Source: Phreatobacter sp. (lineage in GTDB: Bacteria; Pseudomonadota; Alphaproteobacteria; Rhizobiales; Phreatobacteraceae). From it: DNA of 64,000 nucleotides. Numbering within the stretch: the stretch's first letter is position 1; every line of letters starts with the position of its first letter. Below the pieces are notes generated by a model. It had not been told where the DNA came from. It made no database searches and was given only the letters and a program-made list of their open reading frames with translations. Positions 54,017-63,171 of the stretch are shown piece after piece. The translations under genes were made by a program, and so were the position numbers. The stretch lies in the NCBI RefSeq assembly GCF_027532945.1, contig NZ_JAPZTZ010000028.1, positions 51,534 to 115,533 on the forward strand, in the 5' to 3' direction.

Positions 54017-54120
54017 GGCTTTCGCTCCTCGGCCCGCACCTGAGGCGGGCGCATTCCTGTTGGCCCGCACCTTTGTCAGCGGTGGTCCGATGGTCAATCG
54101 TCCGTGCGGCGGATGGCTGT

Positions 54121-54387
54121 TCAGCGGCCCATCAGCAGGCCGATGATCGCGACGATGATGGCGACCGCGGTGAAGACGTGGCGCGACCCCGAACCGAACC
54201 AGTGGATGCAGGCGGCCGTTACCAGGGACATCGCTGCTGACAAGCCTGCGAGAAGGAACGCGATAGACTGCGAAGCGTTCTGCGCGATGGCGAGGAGCCA
54301 TCCGCCGACGAAGAGGAAGGGCGTCACGATGAGAAGCGCGCGCACAACGCGCGCCTTGACCAGGGGATCATCGAGGTTCTGGCTCAC
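54121..54387 (-). CDS. Small membrane protein of unknown function, 88 aa
   Basis: From a GTG at 54387, with AGGAGG 8 nt upstream. Three hydrophobic segments: VVRALLIVTPFLFVGGWLLA, SQSIAFLLAGLSAAMSLVTA, and HVFTAVAIIVAIIGLLMG. No domain is recognised. It lies between the acrA operator region and the SDR gene; 104 bp separate its end from the SDR start, so it may be transcribed alone. Confidence 0.65.
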   Translation of the reverse strand: MSQNLDDPLVKARVVRALLIVTPFLFVGGWLLAIAQNASQSIAFLLAGLSAAMSLVTAACIHWFGSGSRHVFTAVAIIVAIIGLLMGR

Positions 54388-54467
54388 CGGCCGAGCCTCC
54401 TGCCGCGGTGGCCCTCCGTCAAGGCATTCCGCCCTCTTCACCTTCCGGTGAGCGCGGCCGTCCTGTC

Positions 54468-54510
54468 TTGCAACCTGTCTCCACAAAAGTTACATACATC
54501 CGTGTATGTA
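54468..54510 (+). promoter_or_regulatory. acrA promoter with AcrR-like operator
   Basis: -35 TTGCAA (54468-54473), 17-bp spacer, -10 TACATA (54491-54496). The perfect 8-4-8 palindrome TACATACATCCGTGTATGTA (54491-54510) covers the -10 box and start region, and its arms equal those of the E. coli AcrR operator (TACATACA...TGTATGTA). The acrA ATG is 58 bp further on. The TetR gene at 58912 is the likely repressor. Confidence 0.85.
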
Positions 54511-54568
54511 TTTCCAGGCGACGTGATCCGCAGACGCGCCGAACCCTCGCCTTCCCCCGGGATTTTCC

Positions 54569-55753
54569 ATGACGCTCTTTCGCCTGTCGGCCGTTCCGGC
54601 CTTCGCCCTCTTTTCCGGCCTCCTCGCCCTCGCCGCGTCTCCGGCCGCCGCCCAGGCGCCCGGCCAGACCCCGCCGCCGCCGCCCGTCGGCATTGTCGAG
54701 GTGAAGGGTCGCCCCGTGCCGATCATCAGCGAGCTGCCCGGCCGTATCGCGCCGACGCGCATCGCCCAGGTGCGGCCGCGCGTCTCCGGCATCGTCATCG
54801 CCCGTGTCTTCCAGCAGGGCAGCCTGGTGAAGCAGGGCGACGTGCTCTACCGCATCGATCCCGAGCCGTTCCGGGTCGAGGTCGAGCGCTCGCGCGCGAC
54901 GCTGCAGCGCGCCCAGGCCACGCGCCTGCTGGCCCAGCAGCAGAGCGACCGCACCGAGCAGCTGCGGGAGCGCAATGTGGCGAGCCCCCAGCAGGTCGAC
55001 AGCGCGGTCGCGACCCTTGCCCAGGCTGACGCCGATGTGGCGAGCGCCAAGGCCGGCCTCGCCTCGGCCGAACTGAACCTGCGATATGCCGATATCACCG
55101 CGCCGATCAGCGGCCGGATCGGCCGCGCCCTCATCACCGAGGGTGCCTTGGTGGCGGCGAACGGTGCCGATGCTCTCGCCACCATCCAGCAGCTGGACCC
55201 GATCTATGCCGACTTCACCCAGTCGGCCACCGACCTCATTCGCCTGCGCCGGGCCGTGAATGCAGGGGCGCTGACCGAGGACAAGGCCGACGTGGCCGCG
55301 GTGAAGCTGCTCATGGACGACGGCAGCCCCTATCCCCATGCCGGCCGGCTGCTCTTCTCCGAGGCGACGGTGGATGCCGGCACCGGCCAGGTGACGCTGC
55401 GCGGCGAGTTTCCCAATCCCAATGGCGATCTCTTGCCGGGCATGTATGTGCGCGTGCTCATCGAACAGGGCGTGCAGCCGAACGCCGTCACCGTGCCGCA
55501 GCAGGCGATCCAGCGCGACACGGCCGGCCGTGCCCAGCTGTGGGTCGTCAAGGCTGACGACACGGTCGAGTTGCGCGTCGTCCGCACCTCGCGGGTCGTC
55601 GGTACCGATGCGGTGATCGACGATGGCCTCGCGAACGGTGACCGCGTGGTGGTCGACGGGTTTCAGCGGCTGCGTCCCGGCGCCAAGGTGACGCCGCGGC
55701 CCTGGGCCCCGCCGGGCCAGGGGGCTGCCGCTGCCGCCCCGGCCTCCCGCTGA
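54569..55753 (+). CDS. acrA: RND efflux periplasmic adaptor (AcrA/MexA type)
   Basis: 394 aa. The signal peptide LFRLSAVPAFALFSGLLALA ends near AAAQ; there is no lipobox cysteine. It has PVGIVEVKGRPVPIISELPG, IAQVRPRVSGIVIARVFQQG (lipoyl half), a coiled-coil hairpin (about 103-165, ATLQRAQATRLLAQQQSDRT), LRYADITAPISGRIGRALIT (second lipoyl half), and the barrel and MP domains. It links AcrB to an outer-membrane channel; no tolC/oprM gene is in the window. acrB follows 10 bp later. Confidence 0.94.
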   Translation: MTLFRLSAVPAFALFSGLLALAASPAAAQAPGQTPPPPPVGIVEVKGRPVPIISELPGRIAPTRIAQVRPRVSGIVIARVFQQGSLVKQGDVLYRIDPEPFRVEVERSRATLQRAQATRLLAQQQSDRTEQLRERNVASPQQVDSAVATLAQADADVASAKAGLASAELNLRYADITAPISGRIGRALITEGALVAANGADALATIQQLDPIYADFTQSATDLIRLRRAVNAGALTEDKADVAAVKLLMDDGSPYPHAGRLLFSEATVDAGTGQVTLRGEFPNPNGDLLPGMYVRVLIEQGVQPNAVTVPQQAIQRDTAGRAQLWVVKADDTVELRVVRTSRVVGTDAVIDDGLANGDRVVVDGFQRLRPGAKVTPRPWAPPGQGAAAAAPASR

Positions 55754-55763
55754 GGACCGCGCG

Positions 55764-58700
55764 ATGCCGCAATTCTTCATCGACCGGCCCATCTTCGCAT
55801 GGGTCGTCTCCATCCTGATCATGCTCGGCGGCGTGCTGGCCATCCCGCAGCTGCCGGTCGCTCAGTATCCGGATGTCGCGCCGCCGCAGATCACCATCAA
55901 CACGGCCTATCCGGGGGCTGCGCCCGAAGACGCCTACCAGGCGGTGACGCGCCCCATCGAGGAGGAGCTGAACGGCATCGAGGGCCTGCTCTATTTCGAG
56001 TCGGTGGCCGACACGACGGGCTCCATCCAGATCACCGTCACCTTCCGGCCCGGCACCAACGGGGCCGCCGCGGCGGTGGAGGTACAGAACCGCGTGCGCC
56101 GCGTCGAGCCGCGCCTGCCGCGCTCCGTCAGCCAGCAGGGCGTGCAGGTCGACCAGGCCCGCTCGAACTTCCTGCTCGTCGTGACGCTGACCTCGACCGA
56201 TGGCACGCTCGACGATATCGGCCTCGGCGACTACATGAGCCGCAACATCCTCGGTGAGATCCGCCGCGTGCCGGGTGTCGGCCGCGCCCAGCTCTTCGCC
56301 TCCGAGCGGGCCATGCGCATCTGGCTCGACCCGGACAAGATGGTCGGCCTCAACCTCACCGCCGCCGACGTGACAGCCGCGGTTACGGCGCAGAACGCGC
56401 AGGTCGCCGCCGGCTCCATCGGTGCGCTGCCCAACCCCATCAACCAGCAGGTCACGGCCACGGTCCTCGTCAAGGGCCAGCTCGTGTCGCCCGAGGAATT
56501 CGGATCCATCGTGCTGCGCGCCAACCGCGACGGCTCGCTGGTGCGGTTGCGCGACGTCGCACGAATTGAGGTCGGAGCCCAGGCCTACGCGACCTCGGCG
56601 CGCCTCAACGGCAAGCCGGCCGCCGCCATCGCCGTGCAGCTGTCGCCGACCGGCAATGCGCTCGCCACCGCCGAGGCGGTGAAGAAGCGCATGGGCCAGC
56701 TTGCCACCAGCTTCCCGCCGGGCGTCGAGTTTGCCGTGCCCTACGACACCTCGCCCTTCGTGAAGGTGTCGATCGAGAAGGTGCTGCACACGCTCGGCGA
56801 GGCGATGGTGCTCGTCTTTCTCGTGATGTTCCTGTTCCTGCAGAACCTGCGCTACACGCTGATCCCGGCCATCGTCGTGCCGGTGGCGCTGCTCGGCACC
56901 TGCGCGGTGATGTATGCCACCGGCTTCTCCATCAACGTGCTGACCATGTTCGCCATGGTGCTGGCCATCGGCATCCTCGTCGACGACGCCATCGTCGTGG
57001 TCGAGAATGTCGAGCGCATCATGTCCGAGGAGGGCCTGTCGCCGAAGGAGGCCACGCGCAAGGCCATGGGCCAGATTACCGGCGCGGTCATCGGCATCAC
57101 CGCCGTGCTGGTCTCGGTGTTCATTCCGCTCGCCTTCTTCCCCGGGGCGGTCGGCGTGATCTACAAGCAGTTCAGCCTGACCATGGTCGTGTCGATCCTG
57201 TTCTCGGCCTTCCTCGCGCTGTCACTGACGCCGGCGCTGGCCGCGAGCTTCCTCAAGCCCGTCCAGGCCGGCCACCATCACGCCAAGCGCGGCTTCTTCG
57301 GCTGGTTCAACCGTAGCTTCGACAAGACCTCGCGCGGCTATTCGGCCATGGTCGGCCATCTCATCCGCCGCGGCGGGCGCTACATGATCATCTATCTGGC
57401 GCTGCTGATCGGCCTCGGCTGGCTCTATATGCGCCTGCCCACCTCGTTCCTGCCGAACGAGGACCAGGGCTATATCATCGTCAACTTCCAGGCTCCGTCG
57501 GATGCCACGGTGAACCGCACCATGGCGGCCATCGAGGCGGCCGAGAAGCATTTCATGGCCGAGCCGGGTGTCTCCCGCATCGTCACGGTGCGCGGCTTCT
57601 CCTTCTTCGGCCAGGGCCAGAATGCGGCGCTTGCCTTCGTGACGCTGAAGGACTGGGGCGGCCGGGGCCCCCGCGATGCGGCTTCCGCCATCGCGCTGCG
57701 CGGCACGATCGCGCTGTCGCAGCTGCGCGACGCCATCGTCTTCTCGCTGTCGCCACCGCCGATCCAGGGCCTCGGCAATTCCAACGGCTTCTCCTTCCGC
57801 CTGCAGGCGCGCGGCGGCCAGAGCCAGCAGCAACTCGCCGCGGCCCGCGACCAGCTCGTCGGCGCGGCCATGCGCAGTCCGAAGCTGGCGCAGGTCTTTG
57901 TCGAAGGCCTGGCCGATGCGGCGCAGATCGCCCTCATCATCGACCGCGAGAAGGCCAATACGTTCGGCGTCACCTTCGCCGACATCAACGCGACGATCTC
58001 AACGACGCTCGGCTCGTCCTACGTCAACGACTTCCCCAATGCCGGGCGCCTCCAGCGCGTGCTGGTGCAGGGCGACACGGCCTCGCGCATGCAGATCGAC
58101 GACCTGCTCAACCTCAATGTCCGCAATGCCAATGGCGGCATGGTGCCGCTGTCGGCCTTCGCCCGCGCCGAGTGGCAGCGCGGACCCTCGCAGATCGTCG
58201 GCTATAACGGCTACCCGTCCATCCGCCTGTCGGGTGCAGCGGCTCCGGGCTTCTCGTCGGGCGATGCCATCGCCGAGATGCAGCGCCTCGCCGCCGACCT
58301 GCCGCCGGGCTTCGGCTACGAGTGGACCGGCCAGTCGTTGCAGGAGATCCAGGCGGGCTCGCAGGCGCCGCTGCTTATCGCGCTGTCCTGCATCCTCGTA
58401 TTCCTGTGCCTCGCCGCGCTCTATGAGAGCTGGTCGATCCCGATCTCGGTGCTGCTGGTGGTGCCGCTCGGCGTCATCGGCTCGGTGGCAGCGGTGACGC
58501 TGCGCGGGATGCCGAACGACGTCTACTTCATGGTCGGCCTCGTCGCGATCATCGGCCTGTCCTCGAAGAACGCCATCCTCATCATCGAGTTCGCCAAGGA
58601 CCTGAGGGCCGAGGGCAAGGGGCTGATGGAGGCAACGATCGAGGCGGCGCATCTGCGCTTCCGGCCGATCCTGATGACCTCGCTCGCCTTCGCGCTCGGC

Positions 58701-58910
58701 GTGCTGCCGCTCGCCATCGCCTCGGGCGCCAGCGCCGCGAGCCAGCAGGCGCTCGGCACCGGCGTGCTCGGCGGCATGATCTCGGCGACCATCCTCGCCG
58801 TCGTCTTCGTGCCGATCTTCTTCGTCTTGGTGACGCGGATCATGGGCGGCGGCGACAAGGCGGCGGAGACGACGCCGGGCGAGGCTCCGCCTCCCAAAGC
58901 GGGCCACTGA
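55764..58910 (+). CDS. acrB: RND multidrug efflux transporter (AcrB/MexB type)
   Basis: 1048 aa, usual HAE1 length. N-terminus MPQFFIDRPIFAWVVSILIM; periplasmic porter domains; TM4 proton-relay Asp-Asp in MVLAIGILVDDAIVVVENVE (about residue 405); second half with LLIGLGWLYMRLPTSFLPNE; and TM10-12 with LVAIIGLSSKNAILIIEFAK, which contains the relay Lys. FRPILMTSLAFALGVLPLAI is the family signature. It trimerises in the inner membrane and exports hydrophobic drugs, dyes or solvents; the substrate range is unknown. The regulator gene starts 1 bp after the stop. Confidence 0.95.
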   Translation: MPQFFIDRPIFAWVVSILIMLGGVLAIPQLPVAQYPDVAPPQITINTAYPGAAPEDAYQAVTRPIEEELNGIEGLLYFESVADTTGSIQITVTFRPGTNGAAAAVEVQNRVRRVEPRLPRSVSQQGVQVDQARSNFLLVVTLTSTDGTLDDIGLGDYMSRNILGEIRRVPGVGRAQLFASERAMRIWLDPDKMVGLNLTAADVTAAVTAQNAQVAAGSIGALPNPINQQVTATVLVKGQLVSPEEFGSIVLRANRDGSLVRLRDVARIEVGAQAYATSARLNGKPAAAIAVQLSPTGNALATAEAVKKRMGQLATSFPPGVEFAVPYDTSPFVKVSIEKVLHTLGEAMVLVFLVMFLFLQNLRYTLIPAIVVPVALLGTCAVMYATGFSINVLTMFAMVLAIGILVDDAIVVVENVERIMSEEGLSPKEATRKAMGQITGAVIGITAVLVSVFIPLAFFPGAVGVIYKQFSLTMVVSILFSAFLALSLTPALAASFLKPVQAGHHHAKRGFFGWFNRSFDKTSRGYSAMVGHLIRRGGRYMIIYLALLIGLGWLYMRLPTSFLPNEDQGYIIVNFQAPSDATVNRTMAAIEAAEKHFMAEPGVSRIVTVRGFSFFGQGQNAALAFVTLKDWGGRGPRDAASAIALRGTIALSQLRDAIVFSLSPPPIQGLGNSNGFSFRLQARGGQSQQQLAAARDQLVGAAMRSPKLAQVFVEGLADAAQIALIIDREKANTFGVTFADINATISTTLGSSYVNDFPNAGRLQRVLVQGDTASRMQIDDLLNLNVRNANGGMVPLSAFARAEWQRGPSQIVGYNGYPSIRLSGAAAPGFSSGDAIAEMQRLAADLPPGFGYEWTGQSLQEIQAGSQAPLLIALSCILVFLCLAALYESWSIPISVLLVVPLGVIGSVAAVTLRGMPNDVYFMVGLVAIIGLSSKNAILIIEFAKDLRAEGKGLMEATIEAAHLRFRPILMTSLAFALGVLPLAIASGASAASQQALGTGVLGGMISATILAVVFVPIFFVLVTRIMGGGDKAAETTPGEAPPPKAGH

Positions 58911-58911
58911 C

Positions 58912-59532
58912 TTGCGACGCACCAAGGCCGAGGCCGAGGAGACGCGGCGGGGGATTCTCTCCGCCGCGGAACGCCTCTTCCATGCCAAGGGGCTCGCCAG
59001 CACGACGCTGGAAGAGATCGCCGCCGAGGCGGGCGTGACGCGCGGGGCCGTCTACTGGCACTTCGCCAACAAGGCTGACCTCATCCTCGCCCTGTTCGAG
59101 GATGCGCCGCTGTTCCACGAGGACCTGCTGGCGCTCCTGTCGGACGATGATCCGGCCGGGCCACTCGGCGCGCTGGAGGCCATGGTCATCGCCGCGCTGG
59201 CGCGGCTCGCCACTGACGAGCGCCGCCAGCGCATCTATTCGATGGTGGCGCTGTGCGACCATCCCGAGCTGATGAGCCGGGTGATGGAGCACAAGACCAG
59301 CATGATGGACGCGGTGCGGCTGCAGCTCTCCGTCGCCTTCGTCAAAGCCGCCGATCGGGGCCAGATCGCCGCACCCTGGACGGCCACGACGGCGGCCGAT
59401 GCCTTCGACTGGCTGCTCCACGGCGTCATCTCGGACTGGCTCAAGTTCGGCCGCCGCTTCGACCTCGCCCACCGTGGCGCCGAGGTCTTCCGCCTGCAGT
59501 TCAGCTGTTTCCGCGGCGGGGCGCCCGCCTAG
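58912..59532 (+). CDS. acrR: TetR-family repressor of the RND pump (AcrR-like)
   Basis: 206 aa from a TTG at 58912, one base after the acrB stop. HTH: EETRRGILSAAERLFHAKGL, then STTLEEIAAEAGVTRGAVYW and HFANKADLI (about 9-54), matching the AcrR/TtgR type (A-G-V-T-R-G-A-V-Y-W-H-F). The C-terminal ligand domain has residues 85-195. It is unusual in being the third gene of the pump operon rather than divergent. It ends with a 4-bp overlap with the convergent HAD gene. Its probable site is the palindrome before acrA. Confidence 0.9.
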   Translation: MRRTKAEAEETRRGILSAAERLFHAKGLASTTLEEIAAEAGVTRGAVYWHFANKADLILALFEDAPLFHEDLLALLSDDDPAGPLGALEAMVIAALARLATDERRQRIYSMVALCDHPELMSRVMEHKTSMMDAVRLQLSVAFVKAADRGQIAAPWTATTAADAFDWLLHGVISDWLKFGRRFDLAHRGAEVFRLQFSCFRGGAPA

Positions 59533-60230
59533 AGGCGCAGGTTCACCAGGAAGGCGGTGAGGTCGTCGGTGATGTGGTCGACGTGGTCGTCGCTCCGGCC
59601 TTCGAACTCCCAGGCCTCGCGGAAGACCTCGCGGGTCTTTTCTGGCACCACCAGCACGGTGCGCATGCCGAGCGCGTGGGGTGCCTCGAGATTACGGGCG
59701 AGGTCCTCGAACATGGCGGCTCGTGTTGCGTCGACGCCGTGGTCGGCGAGGAATTTCTCGTAGGTCACGCGGTGCGGCTTCGGCAGCAGGCCGGCATCGA
59801 CGATGTCGAAGACGCCATCGAAATGGTTGTCGATGCCGAGCCGGCGCGTCACCGCCGCCACATGGGCATGGGTGCCGGAGGTGAAGACGAATTTGCGGCC
59901 GGGGAGTGCGGAGATGGCGGCGCCCAGTTCGGGGTTCGCCTGGAGCGGCGAATGATCGATGTCGTGGACATAGGAGAGGAAGTCGTCCGGGCTCATGCCG
60001 TGTTCGATCATCAGCCCGCGCAGCGAGGTGCCGTAGCGCTTGTAATAGTCCTTCTGGACGCGGAAGGCCTCCTCCTCCGAGACATTCAGGAGCTTCGCCA
60101 CATAGGCCTTGATGCGGCCGTCGATCTGCTCCCACAGCGACAGGTGGGCGGGATAGAGCGTGTTGTCGAGATCAAAGATCCAGGCATCGACATGGGCGAA
60201 GGCAGCACGCGTGGCGGCGGGGTCGGTCAT
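59529..60230 (-). CDS. HAD-superfamily pyrimidine 5'-nucleotidase (SDT1-like)
   Basis: 233 aa from the ATG at 60230. HAD motif I is WIFDLDNTLYPAHLSLWEQI (nucleophile Asp in F-D-L-D-N-T-L-Y, about 18-25), motif II FVFTSGTHAHVAAVTRRLGI, motif III lysine in LPKPHRVTYEKFLADHG, motif IV AMFEDLARNLEAPHALGMRT (E-D). The cap is helical. Relatives are the pyrimidine 5'-nucleotidases of yeast Sdt1 type. It overlaps the DUF1036 gene by 4 bp (ATGA), so argB, DUF1036 and HAD form one operon. Confidence 0.9.
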   Translation of the reverse strand: MTDPAATRAAFAHVDAWIFDLDNTLYPAHLSLWEQIDGRIKAYVAKLLNVSEEEAFRVQKDYYKRYGTSLRGLMIEHGMSPDDFLSYVHDIDHSPLQANPELGAAISALPGRKFVFTSGTHAHVAAVTRRLGIDNHFDGVFDIVDAGLLPKPHRVTYEKFLADHGVDATRAAMFEDLARNLEAPHALGMRTVLVVPEKTREVFREAWEFEGRSDDHVDHITDDLTAFLVNLRL

Positions 60231-61234
60231 CGGGGCTCCCGGAAACGCAAGGAGGCGCGGCGGCGCCCGTCGAAAGGCACTGCCATGAATTGCGCCGGCA
60301 AACCACCATGGGCTGCGCAATCCTCGGTGCCGGTGATCTCGAACTCGCTGGCGCGGATGCACCCCGGGGTCTCGCCGCCAAAGGTGAGGGGCCGGCCCTG
60401 GCGTAGCACCGGGCGACCCTCGCCATCCACCGCCTCGGCGAAGGAGAAGACGCGCTGCGGGCTGCCGTCCAGCGGCGGCTTGAGGCAGGTCCCTGCGTCG
60501 ATCCTGTACCAGCCGCGGGTCACCATGCGACCGCCCTCTTCGGTGCCGAGAGCCGCCATGACCCGGTGGGCGGTGTCGTTGCACCAGGCGAAGCCCGGTC
60601 CCTCGCCGGCCCGGAGCGCGGCGAGCAGCCGGTCGAAAATGTCGGGCAGGGCGGCGGCATCGGCCGGCAGGTTCAGGTCGGTGACGAAGGCGCGCATGGC
60701 ACCATCGGTCTTCGGTCCCTCCAGCCCGTCGATGGGGCCGGGATCGTAGCCGAGCCGGGTCAGGAGGCGCTGGATGCCGGCGCGGCGGGCCTGGGGCAGG
60801 TCGTAATCGGCCTCCTCCGAGAGGAAGAGCACGGCGATGCCCTCAACCACGGTCGGACGGACCTCGGCGAAGGGGGCCATGACATGGCCCTGCTGGCGGC
60901 AGGACTGGGCAGCCGGCACGAGGAAGTCACCCTCGCCGATGCAGAGCTGGCGCTGGTTCGGCTGACCGAGGCGCGCACCCGGTGGCTCGCCGCGCGGGCG
61001 GGTGTGCAGGAAGAGGCGGCCGGGAGCCTCGGCCGTCTGCAGGATGGCGCGGCACTGGCCGGGATCGAGCCGGAACCAGCCGCGGGTTGCCGCAGTCGCA
61101 TCGACCGCGACGCCGATGGCTGCTTCGGTGACGACGCTGGTGCGGTTGCACAGGCGCGTCTCCGCTGCGGCCGGGGCGGCGAGCGCCGCCGCGACGACGA
61201 ACGCCGCGGCGAGGCTCGCGACGGCCTCACGCAT
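60227..61234 (-). CDS. Secreted protein with two DUF1036 domains around a peptidoglycan-binding-like segment
   Basis: 335 aa from the ATG at 61234, overlapping the argB end by 8 bp (a start at 61258 is also open). A signal peptide [20 protein letters not shown] ends near AAAE. Copy 1 of DUF1036 starts [11 protein letters not shown] and has [16 protein letters not shown]; copy 2 begins [16 protein letters not shown] and has [16 protein letters not shown]. Between them lies [20 protein letters not shown] with [15 protein letters not shown], a pattern of the peptidoglycan-binding-1 fold (about 140-190). It is probably periplasmic and bound to the envelope. The function is unknown. Confidence 0.82.
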   Translation of the reverse strand: MREAVASLAAAFVVAAALAAPAAAETRLCNRTSVVTEAAIGVAVDATAATRGWFRLDPGQCRAILQTAEAPGRLFLHTRPRGEPPGARLGQPNQRQLCIGEGDFLVPAAQSCRQQGHVMAPFAEVRPTVVEGIAVLFLSEEADYDLPQARRAGIQRLLTRLGYDPGPIDGLEGPKTDGAMRAFVTDLNLPADAAALPDIFDRLLAALRAGEGPGFAWCNDTAHRVMAALGTEEGGRMVTRGWYRIDAGTCLKPPLDGSPQRVFSFAEAVDGEGRPVLRQGRPLTFGGETPGCIRASEFEITGTEDCAAHGGLPAQFMAVPFDGRRRASLRFREPR

Positions 61235-62120
61235 GGATGAGCGTGCCGGCGCCGCCATCGGTCAGGAGCTCCACGAGGACGGCATGCGGGGTCTTGCCGT
61301 CGAGGATGACGACGCCTTCGACGCCGCGCTCGACCGCATAGATGCAGGTCTCGATCTTCGGGATCATGCCGCCGGTCACGGTGCCGTCGGCGATGAGCCG
61401 GCGGCAGTCCTCGACCGAGAGCGACTTGATGAGGTTCTTGTTCTTGTCGAGCACGCCCGGCACGTCGGTGAGCAGAAGCAGGCGCTTCGCCCCCAGCGCA
61501 CCGGCGATGGCGCCGGCGAAGGTGTCGGCGTTGACGTTGTAGGTCTCGCCGTCGGCAGAGGTCGCCACCGGCGCGAGGACCGGGATCAGCTCCTTGCCCA
61601 GCACGGTGTCCAGCACCTTGGTGTCGACCTTGTCGGGCTCGCCGACGAAGCCGAGGTCCACCACCTTCTCGATGTTGGAATCGGGATCGCGGGTGACGCG
61701 GCTGACCTTGGCCGCCTTGACCATGTCGCCGTCCTTGCCGCACAGGCCGATGGCCTTGCCGCCGGCGGCGTTGATGAAGCCGACGATCTGCTTGTTGATG
61801 GAGCCGGCGAGGATCATCTCGACGATCTCGACCGTCTGCTTGTCGGTGACGCGCAGGCCGTCGACGAACTCGCTCTTGATGCCGAGCTTGGCGAGCATCT
61901 GGCCGATCTGCGGCCCGCCGCCATGGACGACCACCGGATTGATGCCGGACTGCTCGAGCATGACGATGTCGCGGGCGAAGGAGCGCGCACCGCCCTCGTC
62001 GCCCATGGCGTGGCCGCCATATTTCACCACGACGATCTCGTCGTCGTATTTCTGCATGTAGGGCAGCGCCTCATTGAGGACGCGGCCGATATCGTGGGCA
62101 TCGAGGGGCGTATGCGACAT
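61227..62120 (-). CDS. argB: Acetylglutamate kinase
   Basis: 297 aa. Phosphorylates N-acetylglutamate in arginine synthesis. [20 protein letters not shown] (Lys/Gly-rich loop, about 33-52), [40 protein letters not shown] (substrate-binding N-V-N-A-D), [20 protein letters not shown] and [20 protein letters not shown] are present. The length and the extended N-terminus with [20 protein letters not shown] fit the arginine-sensitive type. The first gene of argB-DUF1036-HAD; divergent from plsC. Confidence 0.96.
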   Translation of the reverse strand: MSHTPLDAHDIGRVLNEALPYMQKYDDEIVVVKYGGHAMGDEGGARSFARDIVMLEQSGINPVVVHGGGPQIGQMLAKLGIKSEFVDGLRVTDKQTVEIVEMILAGSINKQIVGFINAAGGKAIGLCGKDGDMVKAAKVSRVTRDPDSNIEKVVDLGFVGEPDKVDTKVLDTVLGKELIPVLAPVATSADGETYNVNADTFAGAIAGALGAKRLLLLTDVPGVLDKNKNLIKSLSVEDCRRLIADGTVTGGMIPKIETCIYAVERGVEGVVILDGKTPHAVLVELLTDGGAGTLIHA

Positions 62121-62374
62121 GGGCGGCTCCGGCGGTCGCGTTCCCTTCGGGATCGCGCTTGACGTGATCGCGTTCTGGCGCGCGACATGGGCGGCGTCTT
62201 AGCCGATTTGGCGGTCGGCGCGAAAGCGGCAAACCGCATCACGCCTGTGCGCCACGAGGCCGACACGATCGGCCTCCATCATCCTTACCGGTGACAGGGG
62301 CCATGACACGCCCTATGGCTCACTGCGAGGCCGTGGCGCTGCGCCACGGCTCACAACCATTGTGAACGGAGACC
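62121..62374. other. Divergent intergenic region argB/plsC
   Basis: 254 bp that must contain the promoters of argB (minus) and plsC (plus). I see no recognisable operator, small gene or RNA; a CCGTGGCGCTGCGCCACGG palindrome (62331-62349) lies close before plsC. Confidence 0.4.
62331..62349 (+). other. Palindromic hairpin upstream of plsC
   Basis: CCGTGGCG - CTG - CGCCACGG, a perfect 8-bp stem with a 3-nt loop, 25 bp before the plsC ATG. It would sit in the leader or overlap the promoter; its role is unknown. Confidence 0.5.
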
Positions 62375-63076
62375 ATGACAGCACTCCGTTCCAGGACCTT
62401 CGACCTGCTGCTTGGCGGCTGGACCGCCCTGTTCGGCGCGATGATCCCCGCCCTGTTCTGGGCAGACGGGGCGCGGCTGCGCCATGTCTCGCGGCTCTGG
62501 GTCGCCGGCGTCATGGGCCTGCTGCGCCGCGTGGTGGGGCTCGACCATGTGGAGATCGGCACAGCCAACCGCCCCGCGGGGCCCTGCCTCATCGTCTGCA
62601 ATCACCAGTCGACCTGGGAGACCATCGCCTTCATCCGCCTGTTCCCGGATGTCGCGATCGTCGCCAAGGAGGAACTGCTGAAGATCCCGGTCTTCGGATG
62701 GTACCTGCGCCACTCCCCGATGATCACCATCGACCGGGAGTCCGGGACCCAGGCGCTGCGCCGCATGGTGGAGGGCGCCAAGGCGGCCCTCGCCGAAGGG
62801 CGTCCAGTGCTCGTTTTTCCCGAGGGCACCCGCAAGGACCCGGACGCGCCTATCGACTTCAAGCGGGGCGTCGAACTGCTTTACGGCCGCCTCGACGTGT
62901 CCGTCCTGCCGGTCGTGGTCAATTCCGGTCGGTTCTGGGGTATTGGCCGGCCGGCCAAGCGTGCCGGCACCATCACCGTCTCCTGCCTGCCGCCGCTTCC
63001 CCCCGGGCTCAAGTCCGGCGAGATGATGGAGCGGGCCGAGCAGGCGATGGAGGCCGAGCGGCGACGGATCGGCTGA
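62375..63076 (+). CDS. plsC: 1-acyl-sn-glycerol-3-phosphate acyltransferase (PlsC family)
   Basis: 233 aa. One N-terminal membrane segment (LLLGGWTALFGAMIPALFWA). Block I is IVCNHQSTWETIAFIRLFPD: the H-x4-D pair is H-x4-E here, as in a known proteobacterial branch with N-H-Q-S-x-W-E. Block III VLVFPEGTRKDPDAPIDFKR contains F-P-E-G-T-R; block IV VLPVVVNSGRFWG. It adds a second acyl chain to lysophosphatidate at the inner membrane. It stands divergent from argB. Confidence 0.93.
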   Translation: MTALRSRTFDLLLGGWTALFGAMIPALFWADGARLRHVSRLWVAGVMGLLRRVVGLDHVEIGTANRPAGPCLIVCNHQSTWETIAFIRLFPDVAIVAKEELLKIPVFGWYLRHSPMITIDRESGTQALRRMVEGAKAALAEGRPVLVFPEGTRKDPDAPIDFKRGVELLYGRLDVSVLPVVVNSGRFWGIGRPAKRAGTITVSCLPPLPPGLKSGEMMERAEQAMEAERRRIG

Positions 63077-63171
63077 CTGCCCGGCCCGCCTTGACGTGCC
63101 GGGGTCCGCCAGCACTATCCCCTTGCCCCCGGGGGCCCGCGAGGCCGCACAACCCATCAGGAGCAACCACC

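Noticed and set aside
63077..63171. TPP riboswitch before thiE
   Set aside because: The 95-bp leader is too short and has none of the conserved THI-box terms (CUGAGA, ACYUGA).
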